From Sulfurimicrobium lacus (lineage in GTDB: Bacteria; Pseudomonadota; Gammaproteobacteria; Burkholderiales; Sulfuricellaceae): a DNA stretch of 64,000 bases. The stretch spans positions 1,471,501 to 1,535,500 of the forward strand of contig NZ_AP022853.1 of the NCBI RefSeq assembly GCF_011764585.1, given 5' to 3'. This document shows positions 7,557 through 15,687 of this stretch, piece after piece. The position numbers and the translations under genes were made by a program. The first letter of the stretch is position 1; each line of letters starts with the position of its first letter. The notes beneath the pieces are model-generated. The model ran no database searches. It had not been told where the DNA came from and worked only from the letters and a program-made list of their open reading frames with translations.

Positions 7557-8522
7557 ATGCTTGTTAATAGCGCCTATAAATTCATCGGGAATCGGCTTTC
7601 GCCGGCGGGCACTCGCGCCCGCTTGAGCATACTCATCTATCACCGCGTGCTTGCGGAGACCGACCCGATCTTTCCAAATGAAGTGACGGCGCAACAATTC
7701 GACGCGCAAATGGCGCGCCTCAAGTTGGTGTTCAATGTTTTGCCGCTGCACGAAGCGGTCACTCGATTGAATGCAGGCACGCTACCTGCGCGTTCCGTCT
7801 GTATTACCTTCGACGATGGCTACGCGGACAACCTCACGCTCGCCACACCCATCCTGAAAAAACATGGCTTGCATGCTACATTTTTTATCGCTACGGCTTA
7901 TCTCAACGGTGGCCGCATGTTCAACGACACCGTGATCGAGGCTATTCGCCATAGCAGCAGCGACGGGATCGACCTCAGTGCGCTGGGGCTGGGCCGGCAT
8001 GACGTGGACAATCCCCAGGCCAAGCGCGACGCCATCAACAAGATATTGCCCAAGGTGAAATACCTGCCGCTGGACCAGCGTGAGGACAAAGTGGCTGAAC
8101 TGGCACGCATGGTCAGCGACATTCCGTTAGCAAACGACCTGATGATGACCACCGAGCAACTCAAGGCATTGCACGCCGCAGGCATGGGGATCGGCGGCCA
8201 CACCTCGCGTCATCCGATACTGGCTACTCTCGACGACTCGGCCTTGCACCAGGAAATCGCTGAAGGAAAGGAGTTTCTTGAAACTACCTTGGGCGAAAAA
8301 ATTGCGCTGTTTGCCTACCCAAACGGCAAACCGGACACGGACTATCTGCCGTGGCAGGTCTCCATCGTGCGCGAGCTTGGTTTCGACGCTGCAGTATCGA
8401 CCCAACGGGGGGTGTCCACCCAGACAAGCGATCTGTTTCAATTGCCCCGCTTTACGCCATGGCACCTGAACCCCAGCCGTTATGTTCCTGCACTGCTGGA
8501 CAATCTGCGTCGCTGCGCGTAA
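7557..8522 (+). CDS. polysaccharide deacetylase (NodB family)
   Basis: Protein of 321 residues with a NodB-homology carbohydrate esterase domain: LIYHRVL near residue 28, CITFDDGYADN near 82-92 (Asp86/Asp87: catalytic base and metal ligand), GGHTSRHP near 217 (metal His pair), FAYPNGKPD near 245 and PRFTPWHLNPSR at the end. The YHRV start and the C-terminal LPRF block are typical of deacetylases in exosortase A loci. It probably removes N-acetyl groups from EPS or a precursor. No clear signal peptide, so action may be cytoplasmic or at the membrane. ATG 7557 chosen; the 214-bp gap before it suggests a separate promoter, though no good -35/-10 pair is seen. Confidence 0.88.
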   Translation: MLVNSAYKFIGNRLSPAGTRARLSILIYHRVLAETDPIFPNEVTAQQFDAQMARLKLVFNVLPLHEAVTRLNAGTLPARSVCITFDDGYADNLTLATPILKKHGLHATFFIATAYLNGGRMFNDTVIEAIRHSSSDGIDLSALGLGRHDVDNPQAKRDAINKILPKVKYLPLDQREDKVAELARMVSDIPLANDLMMTTEQLKALHAAGMGIGGHTSRHPILATLDDSALHQEIAEGKEFLETTLGEKIALFAYPNGKPDTDYLPWQVSIVRELGFDAAVSTQRGVSTQTSDLFQLPRFTPWHLNPSRYVPALLDNLRRCA

Positions 8523-8689
8523 CGGCCCTGATGAAAAATAGGACTCGTGAACCAGTCGCTCATCCGCTTGTTCGGTAATTCACAGCGGCACCGCATGGCT
8601 ACAGTGTGCGGTTGCGCACAGACTCTGGAATCAATTTGGATTCAAGCTTCGAGCAGAAAAAACCGGATGCAAGCTACGTGGGAGATGTG

Positions 8690-9778
8690 ATGAAGATGTC
8701 TAAGCTTGGAAAGTTACTGAATTATGCGTCTTTGGTAAAAAAACAGACTGGGAAATCATATTTCCAACAGCTGTCAGAAATCGCGCGCTTGTCTTCCCAT
8801 GAACGTCATCTTGGTATTGAAGAGTATTACGAGCTTGGCGTCTTCGACGACAAAAGTTACTCCGGCCGACAAAAATTTGATTGTGTCGGCTGGAAGGCAA
8901 GTTATGAAATCGACAAGAATCTGAACCACGATTACTGGCGAGCTACTGCCAATGACAAAGTTCTTAACTATGCGTTGCTTCAGCATTACGGGTTCCCGAT
9001 ACCTGATACTTTCGCCACCTACTCACCGAACAGGCGCTGTATAGGTAGTGAGCTATCGCTCAATAGCGAAAAGGATCTCGAGGATTTTCTTCTCCATTCC
9101 CTCCAGTTTCCTGTATTCATAAAGCCGATACATGGCAGTTTTGGGCGCGGAACATACTCACTCATTTCCTACGATGCCCCGTTAAGGTGTTTCATCGACG
9201 TCCGGGGGGAAAAAGTATTTTTTGCCGATCTCTTGGAAAGTTGCCTGACCAGGCAGTATCGCGGGATGTTGTTTCAAAAATGCCTGCAACCTCATGAGGA
9301 GGTTCAAGCAATGATTGGCAGCACCACCAGCTGTGTCCGGATCATCGTTGCGATGACGAAAGAGGGACCGAAGATACACATGGCATTCTGGAAGATGGCG
9401 CGTGCGCACAACATCACCGACAATTTCTGCATGGGTGAATCCGGAAATCTGCTGGCTTGGGTGAACAAGAATACCGGTTCCATTGAGCGCATTGTGTCTG
9501 GCCTGTGGCCAAACGGGACCGAAGTGCCCCGCCACCCGGATACGCAACAGGAGTTGCTCGGCAAAAATCTGCCCGACTGGCAACAGGCAACGAGCATGTG
9601 TTTGTCGGCCGCAGTGCATTTCCCCGGCTTGAAATTACAGCACTGGGATATTGCATTCTGCCGCCAGGGGCCTGTGTTAATGGAACTGAATACCGAAGCG
9701 GATCTTGGCGTACCGCAATTCCTCGGAAGAACTCCATTCCTTGATGCGACCATCAAAGAATTACTCGTGAACACCTGA
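8690..9778 (+). CDS. ATP-grasp ligase (sugar-transfer-associated type), copy 1
   Basis: Protein of 362 residues of the ATP-grasp superfamily, similar to the sugar-transfer-associated ATP-grasp group; it should join a carboxylate to an amine or thiol through an acyl-phosphate. Visible: FPVFIKPIHGSFGRG near 140-153 (ATP Lys and glycine-rich loop), LKLQHWDIAF and LMELNTEADLG near the C-terminus (metal-binding ELN). The N-terminal block (QTGKSYFQQLSEI, IEEYYELGVFDD) recurs in the next gene. I chose ATG 8690, preceded by GGGAG, over an upstream GTG at 8606 because it aligns with the start of the paralogue. Substrate unknown. Confidence 0.8.
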   Translation: MKMSKLGKLLNYASLVKKQTGKSYFQQLSEIARLSSHERHLGIEEYYELGVFDDKSYSGRQKFDCVGWKASYEIDKNLNHDYWRATANDKVLNYALLQHYGFPIPDTFATYSPNRRCIGSELSLNSEKDLEDFLLHSLQFPVFIKPIHGSFGRGTYSLISYDAPLRCFIDVRGEKVFFADLLESCLTRQYRGMLFQKCLQPHEEVQAMIGSTTSCVRIIVAMTKEGPKIHMAFWKMARAHNITDNFCMGESGNLLAWVNKNTGSIERIVSGLWPNGTEVPRHPDTQQELLGKNLPDWQQATSMCLSAAVHFPGLKLQHWDIAFCRQGPVLMELNTEADLGVPQFLGRTPFLDATIKELLVNT

Positions 9779-9835
9779 CGCATCATTCAGGCACGATATT
9801 CAGAATTATCTGTGCCATATTGAGAGGGATGACCA

Positions 9836-11014
9836 ATGCAAAATGAAAAGGGAAGCAGGCTGAGCCGCATCGCGCAAAGTCTCGACGAGTACCGGGAATG
9901 GGCATCTCTGGCACAACAACAGACCGGCAAGAGTTTTCTTACCCAGCTTCGCGAAATTCGGGCCTTGAAACACACCGGAGGGCAGTGCGGAATATCAGAT
10001 TACTACTGGTACAAGCTGTACGATGACGACTACCTGATGGGGCGTGGCGCCCAGGATTTCCTCGGCTGGCGCTTGCAACAGAAATTCAGTCTCGCCCTCA
10101 ACCCAAGGATTGCCGTCCTTCCGGCGTGGGACAAATCCGTGTTCATGGTGATCGCAGGTTCGGCAGGATTGCCCGTTGCCCCGATTCGGGCCTGCTTCCA
10201 TCGTGCGGAACGTATTTCAGAGACGCTCGGCCTGCATCTCAAGAGCAAGGAAGCTGCGGGCGATTTTCTCCGTGACCCCTCTGTTTTCCCGCTGTTTGGC
10301 AAGCCGGCGTACTCGCAGCAAGGGTTTGGATCTGCTTATCTTGCCGGCTATGACCCTGCGACTGATAGCCTGAACCTGCTTGATGGCGGCTCGATGCCGG
10401 TCGATAGTTTCCTGAAGCGTCTCGATGCGACCGTCGACCACCGCTTCCACAAACCCGAGTGCGGTTTCCTGTTTCAAGATTCATTCAAGCTCGCACCAGA
10501 AATCCATGCGCTTACAAACTGGTCGGCGATCTGTGGTGTACGGGTTATATGCCTCAACGGCGCAGATGGCGTCAAGCCGATCCGTGCAATCTGGAAAATT
10601 GCCGTTCCCCCCAATCATGTGGACAATTTCAGTCTCGGGAAGTACGGAAATATGCTGGCAGACGTCGATCTTGCGACCGGCGAGGTGAGCAGGATGATCG
10701 GTGGATTCTGGCCCAAAACCGAAGTGTTGCCGAAACACCCGATTTCAGGCCGGTCTGTCGAAGGGTTTCGTCTGCCTGGCTGGAGCAAGATTCTGGAAGC
10801 CTGCCACCACGGCGGAGCCGTTTTTCCGTTGATGAAAATACAACATTGGGATTTCGCCTTGACCGACCAAGGCCCCCTCATTTTAGAGCTGAATGATATG
10901 GGTGGTACGGAAATCGCCCAGGTTCATGGCCACGGATTGTTGACGGAGGAGACGCGTGAATTTCTAAAGTGCCACGCCAACTTGCAGGCTCACCCGTGGG
11001 TCAACGCATTATAG
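9836..11014 (+). CDS. ATP-grasp ligase (sugar-transfer-associated type), copy 2
   Basis: Paralogue of the preceding ligase, 392 residues, about 35-40% identical by eye. Shared blocks: QQTGKSFLTQLREIR and SDYYWYKLYDDD near the N-terminus, FPLFGKPAYSQQGFGSAY (ATP-binding Lys and loop), GFLFQDSFKLAPEIHAL, KIAVPPNHVDNFSLGKYGN, and MKIQHWDFAL...LILELNDMGG (metal-binding ELN). Start ATG 9836 with AGAGGG upstream. Two different ATP-grasp enzymes side by side suggest two successive ligations, or one heteromeric ligase. The last 14 bp overlap tail-to-tail with the MurF-Pth gene on the other strand (11001-11014), so the two operons leave no room for a terminator. Confidence 0.8.
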   Translation: MQNEKGSRLSRIAQSLDEYREWASLAQQQTGKSFLTQLREIRALKHTGGQCGISDYYWYKLYDDDYLMGRGAQDFLGWRLQQKFSLALNPRIAVLPAWDKSVFMVIAGSAGLPVAPIRACFHRAERISETLGLHLKSKEAAGDFLRDPSVFPLFGKPAYSQQGFGSAYLAGYDPATDSLNLLDGGSMPVDSFLKRLDATVDHRFHKPECGFLFQDSFKLAPEIHALTNWSAICGVRVICLNGADGVKPIRAIWKIAVPPNHVDNFSLGKYGNMLADVDLATGEVSRMIGGFWPKTEVLPKHPISGRSVEGFRLPGWSKILEACHHGGAVFPLMKIQHWDFALTDQGPLILELNDMGGTEIAQVHGHGLLTEETREFLKCHANLQAHPWVNAL

Positions 11015-12878
11015 GGTGATCTGCCAGCATTTCGATTACGCGCGCATGGGCAGCCTTGATCGCCAGGTCAGCGGCTGCACGGCTTGCCGCATCAAAGGCA
11101 GTTAGAACATATTCAACGCGATTGAGTTTTGCCTCTGTTTGCCCCACACCGACTTTTACCCGTCGGAATGCGTCGGTTTGGAACGCCTCCAGTATGGAGG
11201 CGATGCCACGGTGCCCTCCGGCACTGCCGCTCAATCGGGTGCGGACGGAGCCGAGCGGTATGTCGAGATCGTCATAGACGAGAATGCACTGTTCGGGGCC
11301 GAACGCCATATATTCTGACAGCCGCTTCAGCCCCGTGCCAGTAAGGTTCATGGCCATCTGAATTTTGACTAGACACACGCTTCGGCCTTGCGATGAACCG
11401 CGTGCGATCCGGGCCTCGGGAGCATCATCCCAAGAGAGCCCCAATGATGAAGCGAGGTGGTCCACCACCTCATAGCCGATGTTATGTGGCGTACCGATAT
11501 GCTCAGCCCCGGGATTGCCAAGACCGATGATCACCTGCTCGCTGGGGGCGACGGTGTACAGGTCAGACTGCGGAACTTGAAGCGCCGTATCCGAGACGAT
11601 CATGGCCGGCGCCGAGGCAGGCGCGCCAGAAGGTTTTGTTCTGTCGAGACACTGATTGCAGAATGAATCCCGTTTGCAGTCGTCTCGCCAGCAGGCGATT
11701 TCCCCTGCGCGCGCCATGATGATGCGAAGCAGGTGGTCCTGCTTGTTGGTTCCCTTTAGCAAGACCAGATCACCTTCGCGCGTGATTGAGTTGATGTACT
11801 CGGCAGCATCCCGGACGTGGCAGAACACTCGCAACGCGTCTTCTCCACCAGGCTTGCGCGCCTTGAGAGCACCAGAAGCCCATGGGCCAGCGAATATCGT
11901 CACATCCGCAATTTCCTGGGCGAGTTTCGCGGTTTTGGCGTACTTCAACTCTTTTCTGGGACCGACACTTGAAAGCTCGCCGATGACGATGATTTTTCTC
12001 CTGGCTCGTGCCGCCTTCATGAATTCGAAGCACGAGTCCATCGTCCAAAGGGGGGCTTTGAAGTCGTCTCGAATGAACGTCACTCCATCGCGAGTCGTCA
12101 CAGGTTGCATACGGCCTTCAAAAGGTGCAACGCTCGCGATTCCCACGGCGCACTCGTCGAGGGTCATGCCTGCTGCGAGTCCGCCGCCAATCGCCGCCAG
12201 CACCGAGGTGGCCCAATGCGATCCGCAAAGCCGGGTTTGGACTTCCATGCGTTCAGCGCCATGCACAAGGGTGAATCCCAATCGATCCGGCCAAACTGCA
12301 CCGATATTCTCAGCGCGGACATCGGCGTGCTCTGAAATGCCAAACGTCATGACTCTGGCAGCACAGTTTTTTGCCATGGCAAGGACAAGCTCGTCATCTG
12401 CATTAAGAACGGCAGTCCCTGTGGACGGCAGGGAAACGACGAGTTTTTCCTTCTCCTGAGCGATTGCGTCGCGCGAGCTGAAGGCTCCCAAATGGTCATT
12501 TGCAATCAAGGTGACGATTCCAACGCCGGGCTGCAACATAATAAGCGATTCGTTCAGTGAATCTGGTTTGTCGGCACCCAGTTCGCACACGCAAAAATCG
12601 TGCGTTGGGCGCACGCTCAGAATCGTTTTTGCAACCTCTTCGACCTTGTTAAAAGATTCGTAATTACCGATCACTCTCCCTTGTCGGGAAAGCATTCCTA
12701 GCAAGAGTTCCTTTGTCGTGGTCTTGCCGGCACTGCCCGTGATGCCAATGAAAACCGGATTTTGGAGCATGGGTCGCCAACGTTGGGCAAGCTTGATCAG
12801 AAAACGATCTACCGCGTGATCTCCAAGTAGCTTGCGAAGACGCCAGTTGAGTCCCTTCTGTAACCGCGTGTAGCTTAT
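11001..12878 (-). CDS. MurF-like ligase fused to a peptidyl-tRNA hydrolase-like domain
   Basis: About 625 residues in three parts. Residues 1-390: Mur ligase core without the usual MurF N-terminal domain (P-loop GITGSAGKTTT near 45-55, NYESFNK, VCELGAD, VLNADDE, HWATSVLAAI, FEGRM, DDFKAP, LLKGTNKQDH). Residues 396-410: four Cys in CX4CX5CX2C, a possible zinc-binding linker. Residues 449-625: Pth fold (IIGLGNPGAEHIGTPHNIGYE, YDDLDIPLG, GGHRG), keeping the Asn, catalytic His (465) and Asp but with Arg where E. coli Pth has Asn114. Start uncertain: no ATG or GTG until ATG 12770, inside the conserved core; AGGAGAGG lies 7 nt before ATA at 12878, overlapping the decarboxylase stop. A TTG exists at 13028. 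It probably makes an amide on a non-peptidoglycan substrate; not the housekeeping Pth. Confidence 0.85.
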   Translation of the reverse strand: MSYTRLQKGLNWRLRKLLGDHAVDRFLIKLAQRWRPMLQNPVFIGITGSAGKTTTKELLLGMLSRQGRVIGNYESFNKVEEVAKTILSVRPTHDFCVCELGADKPDSLNESLIMLQPGVGIVTLIANDHLGAFSSRDAIAQEKEKLVVSLPSTGTAVLNADDELVLAMAKNCAARVMTFGISEHADVRAENIGAVWPDRLGFTLVHGAERMEVQTRLCGSHWATSVLAAIGGGLAAGMTLDECAVGIASVAPFEGRMQPVTTRDGVTFIRDDFKAPLWTMDSCFEFMKAARARRKIIVIGELSSVGPRKELKYAKTAKLAQEIADVTIFAGPWASGALKARKPGGEDALRVFCHVRDAAEYINSITREGDLVLLKGTNKQDHLLRIIMARAGEIACWRDDCKRDSFCNQCLDRTKPSGAPASAPAMIVSDTALQVPQSDLYTVAPSEQVIIGLGNPGAEHIGTPHNIGYEVVDHLASSLGLSWDDAPEARIARGSSQGRSVCLVKIQMAMNLTGTGLKRLSEYMAFGPEQCILVYDDLDIPLGSVRTRLSGSAGGHRGIASILEAFQTDAFRRVKVGVGQTEAKLNRVEYVLTAFDAASRAAADLAIKAAHARVIEMLADHPIMR

Positions 12879-14110
12879 ACCAACACCTCTCCTGGTGCGG
12901 GGTGGCCCAGAAACACCGTGGGGCTCGCTGTAAGCCCATATGCCCCAGACTGCAACACCACGATCAAGTCTCCCTCGCGAGCGTGTCCCAACGCCATCTT
13001 GTCCGCCAACACATCGAGCGGCGTACAAAGCGGCCCGACTACCGAAGCGAGTTCCGCGGCGCCTTCGGGCGCCACCCGGTTGCCAACTACCACAGGATAG
13101 TTTTTGCGGATCACCTGACCAAAGTTGCCGGATGCGGCGAGGTGATGATGCAAGCCACCATCGGTGATCAGAAATACCTGCCCGCGTGACACCTTGCGCT
13201 CGATCACGCGGCTCACATAGATACCTGCCTCGCCGACCAGGTAGCGCCCCAGTTCGATAACAAATTCGGCTTCAGGAAAATTTAGCCGCGCATCCGGCAT
13301 TAACCCGGCCAAGTGTTCCCCCACGGCATCCAGATCGAGCGGCTGCTCGCCGGGGAAATAGGGGATCCCGAATCCGCCGCCCAAATTAAGCAGCTTCACC
13401 GGGCCCGGCGCGTTAGCCGACAAGCGCCGCGCGAGATCGAAAGTATTGCGCTGCGCCTCCATGATGGCCTCGGCGCGTAAATTCTGCGAGCCGGAGAAAA
13501 TATGGAAGCCGTAAAATTCCACAGGCAAATCCTTCATGCGCTGCAGCATGGCTGGCACCCGCTCGGCATCCACACCGAACTGCTTGGGACCGCCCCCCAT
13601 CTTCATACCGGAAGACTTCAGCTCAAAATCCGGATTTACCCTCACCGCCGCCTTGGGTCGAAGCCCCAAAGACGCGCCAACCTGGGCGAGAATTTCCATT
13701 TCCCGCTCCGATTCCAGATTGACCACAATACCGGCCGCAGCAGCTTGGCGCAGCGCTGTCTCAGTTTTGCCGGGACCGGCGAAACTGATGTTGTCAGGCG
13801 GCATGCTTGTATCCAGCACCGTTTTCAGTTCCCCCACAGACGCGACATCAAAACCATCCACCAGTCCGGCCAGGTGCTGCACCACAGCCGGCATCGGGTT
13901 GGCCTTGATCGCATAATGCAGATGAATGTCTGGCGGCAGCGCTGCACGCAACTGGGCAACCCGTTCCGTAATCAGTCTGCGGTCGTAAGCGTAAAAAGGC
14001 GTGCTGCCGGCGCGTTCGGCAAGGCGCGTAAGCGGCATGCCGCCAATTTGCAGGCAGTCATCCACTATCGGGAACAACAAATTCGGGGCGTGGCGGGCAG
14101 GACTGTTCAC
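12875..14110 (-). CDS. PLP-dependent decarboxylase, exosortase A-associated
   Basis: Fold-III (alanine racemase-like) amino acid decarboxylase of 411 residues, related to diaminopimelate/ornithine decarboxylases. PLP lysine in HYAIKANP (Lys69), the phosphate-binding GGGFGIPYFPGEQ near residue 245, and PLCTPLDVLADKM near 345 with the active-site Cys, then GAYGLTASPTVFLGH. It belongs to the decarboxylase subgroup that accompanies an acyl-CoA ligase in exosortase A loci. The substrate is probably a basic amino acid or one already acylated; this is inference. It overlaps the upstream ligase by 4 bp (ATGA at 14107-14110), and its end carries the ribosome site of the MurF-Pth gene. Confidence 0.9.
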   Translation of the reverse strand: MNSPARHAPNLLFPIVDDCLQIGGMPLTRLAERAGSTPFYAYDRRLITERVAQLRAALPPDIHLHYAIKANPMPAVVQHLAGLVDGFDVASVGELKTVLDTSMPPDNISFAGPGKTETALRQAAAAGIVVNLESEREMEILAQVGASLGLRPKAAVRVNPDFELKSSGMKMGGGPKQFGVDAERVPAMLQRMKDLPVEFYGFHIFSGSQNLRAEAIMEAQRNTFDLARRLSANAPGPVKLLNLGGGFGIPYFPGEQPLDLDAVGEHLAGLMPDARLNFPEAEFVIELGRYLVGEAGIYVSRVIERKVSRGQVFLITDGGLHHHLAASGNFGQVIRKNYPVVVGNRVAPEGAAELASVVGPLCTPLDVLADKMALGHAREGDLIVVLQSGAYGLTASPTVFLGHPAPGEVLV

Positions 14111-15687
14111 GATGGATTCTCCTCGAACATTTCAGCCAGTTCGCCGGCCAGTTTCTTGCGGTCAATCTTGCCGTTGGGGTTGCGCGGCAACGCTTCATCG
14201 CGGCTGACAATCCGGGCCGGAACCATGAAAGCCGGCAGTTGCCGCTGGCATTCTGCCATGAGTTTTTCGCTCACCGATCCGTCCTTGCCAAGCGAATAAA
14301 TCACCAGCACCACGGCCTGCCCCAGCACCGGGTGAGCGACCCCTACCGCCGCCACTTCCGTTACCAGTTCGGTGGCGTAAATCACTTCCTCCACCTCGGT
14401 CGGGCTCACCCGGTAGCCGGAAGTCTTGATCATCTCGTCGCGGCGGCCGATGAAATACAGAAAGCCTTCGTCATCCATCTTCACGGTATCTCCCGACCAA
14501 ACCGCCATCTCGGCGATGGGTAGCCCCGCCGGCTGGCCTGGTGCGGGCTTATAACGCTCCGCCGTCTTTTCCGGGTCGTTCCAGTAACCAAGTGCCACAT
14601 GTACTCCGCGATGCACCAGTTCGCCCGGTTCGCCCGGTGCGCAGGGCGTGCCGTCTTCCCGTACCACCATAATCTCGGCGTTGGGAATGGCCTTTCCCAT
14701 GGAATCTGGGCGGCGATCCACCTCGTCGGGCGGCAAATAAGTCGAACGAAACGCTTCGGTCAGGCCGTACATCAGGTAGGGCCTGGTTCTGGGGGATTTG
14801 GCACGCAGCGCCGCCAGCGTGCTGGTCGGCATCGCGCCGCCCGAGTTGGTGATGTAGCGCAAATGCTCATCAATCCCGGCAGGCCAATCCAGTTGTGCGA
14901 GCTGCACCCACAGCGGCGGTACGGCAGCCAGCCCCGTGATTTTCTCGCGCTCCACCGCGCGAATCACGTCGCGTGGAAAAAGGTAATTCATCAATACCGC
15001 GCACGCGCCAACCCGAAAGGCCGTGGTGAGCTGGCTCAGGCCGTAATCGAAACTCAGCGGCAACACGGAGAGGATGCGGTCTTCCGGGCTGTTTTCCAGG
15101 TATTGCGATACGCTCTCCGCACCCGCGACAAGGTTGCGATGGGACAGTACCACGCCCTTCGGTTTGCCTGTGCTGCCCGAGGTGTAGAGTATCGCCGCCA
15201 TGTCGCCATCTATCACCCGATGCGCGGCCCGTTGGGGCGCCGTGGCCCGCTCCGCCCAGTTCACGCAGCTTAAGCCCGCTATCTGCAGCGTCGCCTGAGC
15301 GGAGACCGTCACCACGCAGCGCAAATCGTGGCAACCCGCCAGCACCGGTTGCAGCAATGCCAGCCGCTCGGGGGTGGTGACAAGTATGCGGACATTGCAG
15401 TCTTTCAGAATGTGCGCGACCTGTTCAGGCTTGAGCAGCGGATTGACCGGCACGAATACACCGCCGGCCTTCGCCGCTCCGAACATCGCCACAACCGTAT
15501 CGATGCGCTTGTCCATGTAAACCGCCACGCGGTCCCGGCGGTCCATGCCCAGGCCGAGGAATAGATTGGCTGCGTATGCGATTTCATTTGCCAAAGCCGC
15601 AAAAGTGATCTCTTGCCCGCCATCTCGCAAAGCGATTTGCCGGGACACCGCGCCCGTATGATGAAGGATCAATTCATGGACCAGCAT
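14107..15687 (-). CDS. acyl-CoA ligase (AMP-forming), exosortase A-associated
   Basis: ANL-superfamily enzyme of 526 residues that activates a carboxylic acid as adenylate and then loads CoA or ACP. Motifs: ILYTSGSTGKPKGVVLSHRN near 165 (P-loop), YLMYGLTEAFRSTYL near 310, WSGDTVKMDDEGFLYFIGR near 400, DEMIKTSGYRVSPTEVEE, and C-terminal PNGKIDRKKL with the adenylation Lys. I place the start at ATG 15687, preceded by GGAGG 5 nt away; a nearer ATG at 15699 adds four residues. The acyl carrier protein at 19169 is a likely partner. It overlaps the tandem FemAB gene by 14 bp and the decarboxylase by 4 bp, so the four genes are translationally coupled. Confidence 0.92.
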   Translation of the reverse strand: MLVHELILHHTGAVSRQIALRDGGQEITFAALANEIAYAANLFLGLGMDRRDRVAVYMDKRIDTVVAMFGAAKAGGVFVPVNPLLKPEQVAHILKDCNVRILVTTPERLALLQPVLAGCHDLRCVVTVSAQATLQIAGLSCVNWAERATAPQRAAHRVIDGDMAAILYTSGSTGKPKGVVLSHRNLVAGAESVSQYLENSPEDRILSVLPLSFDYGLSQLTTAFRVGACAVLMNYLFPRDVIRAVEREKITGLAAVPPLWVQLAQLDWPAGIDEHLRYITNSGGAMPTSTLAALRAKSPRTRPYLMYGLTEAFRSTYLPPDEVDRRPDSMGKAIPNAEIMVVREDGTPCAPGEPGELVHRGVHVALGYWNDPEKTAERYKPAPGQPAGLPIAEMAVWSGDTVKMDDEGFLYFIGRRDEMIKTSGYRVSPTEVEEVIYATELVTEVAAVGVAHPVLGQAVVLVIYSLGKDGSVSEKLMAECQRQLPAFMVPARIVSRDEALPRNPNGKIDRKKLAGELAEMFEENPS

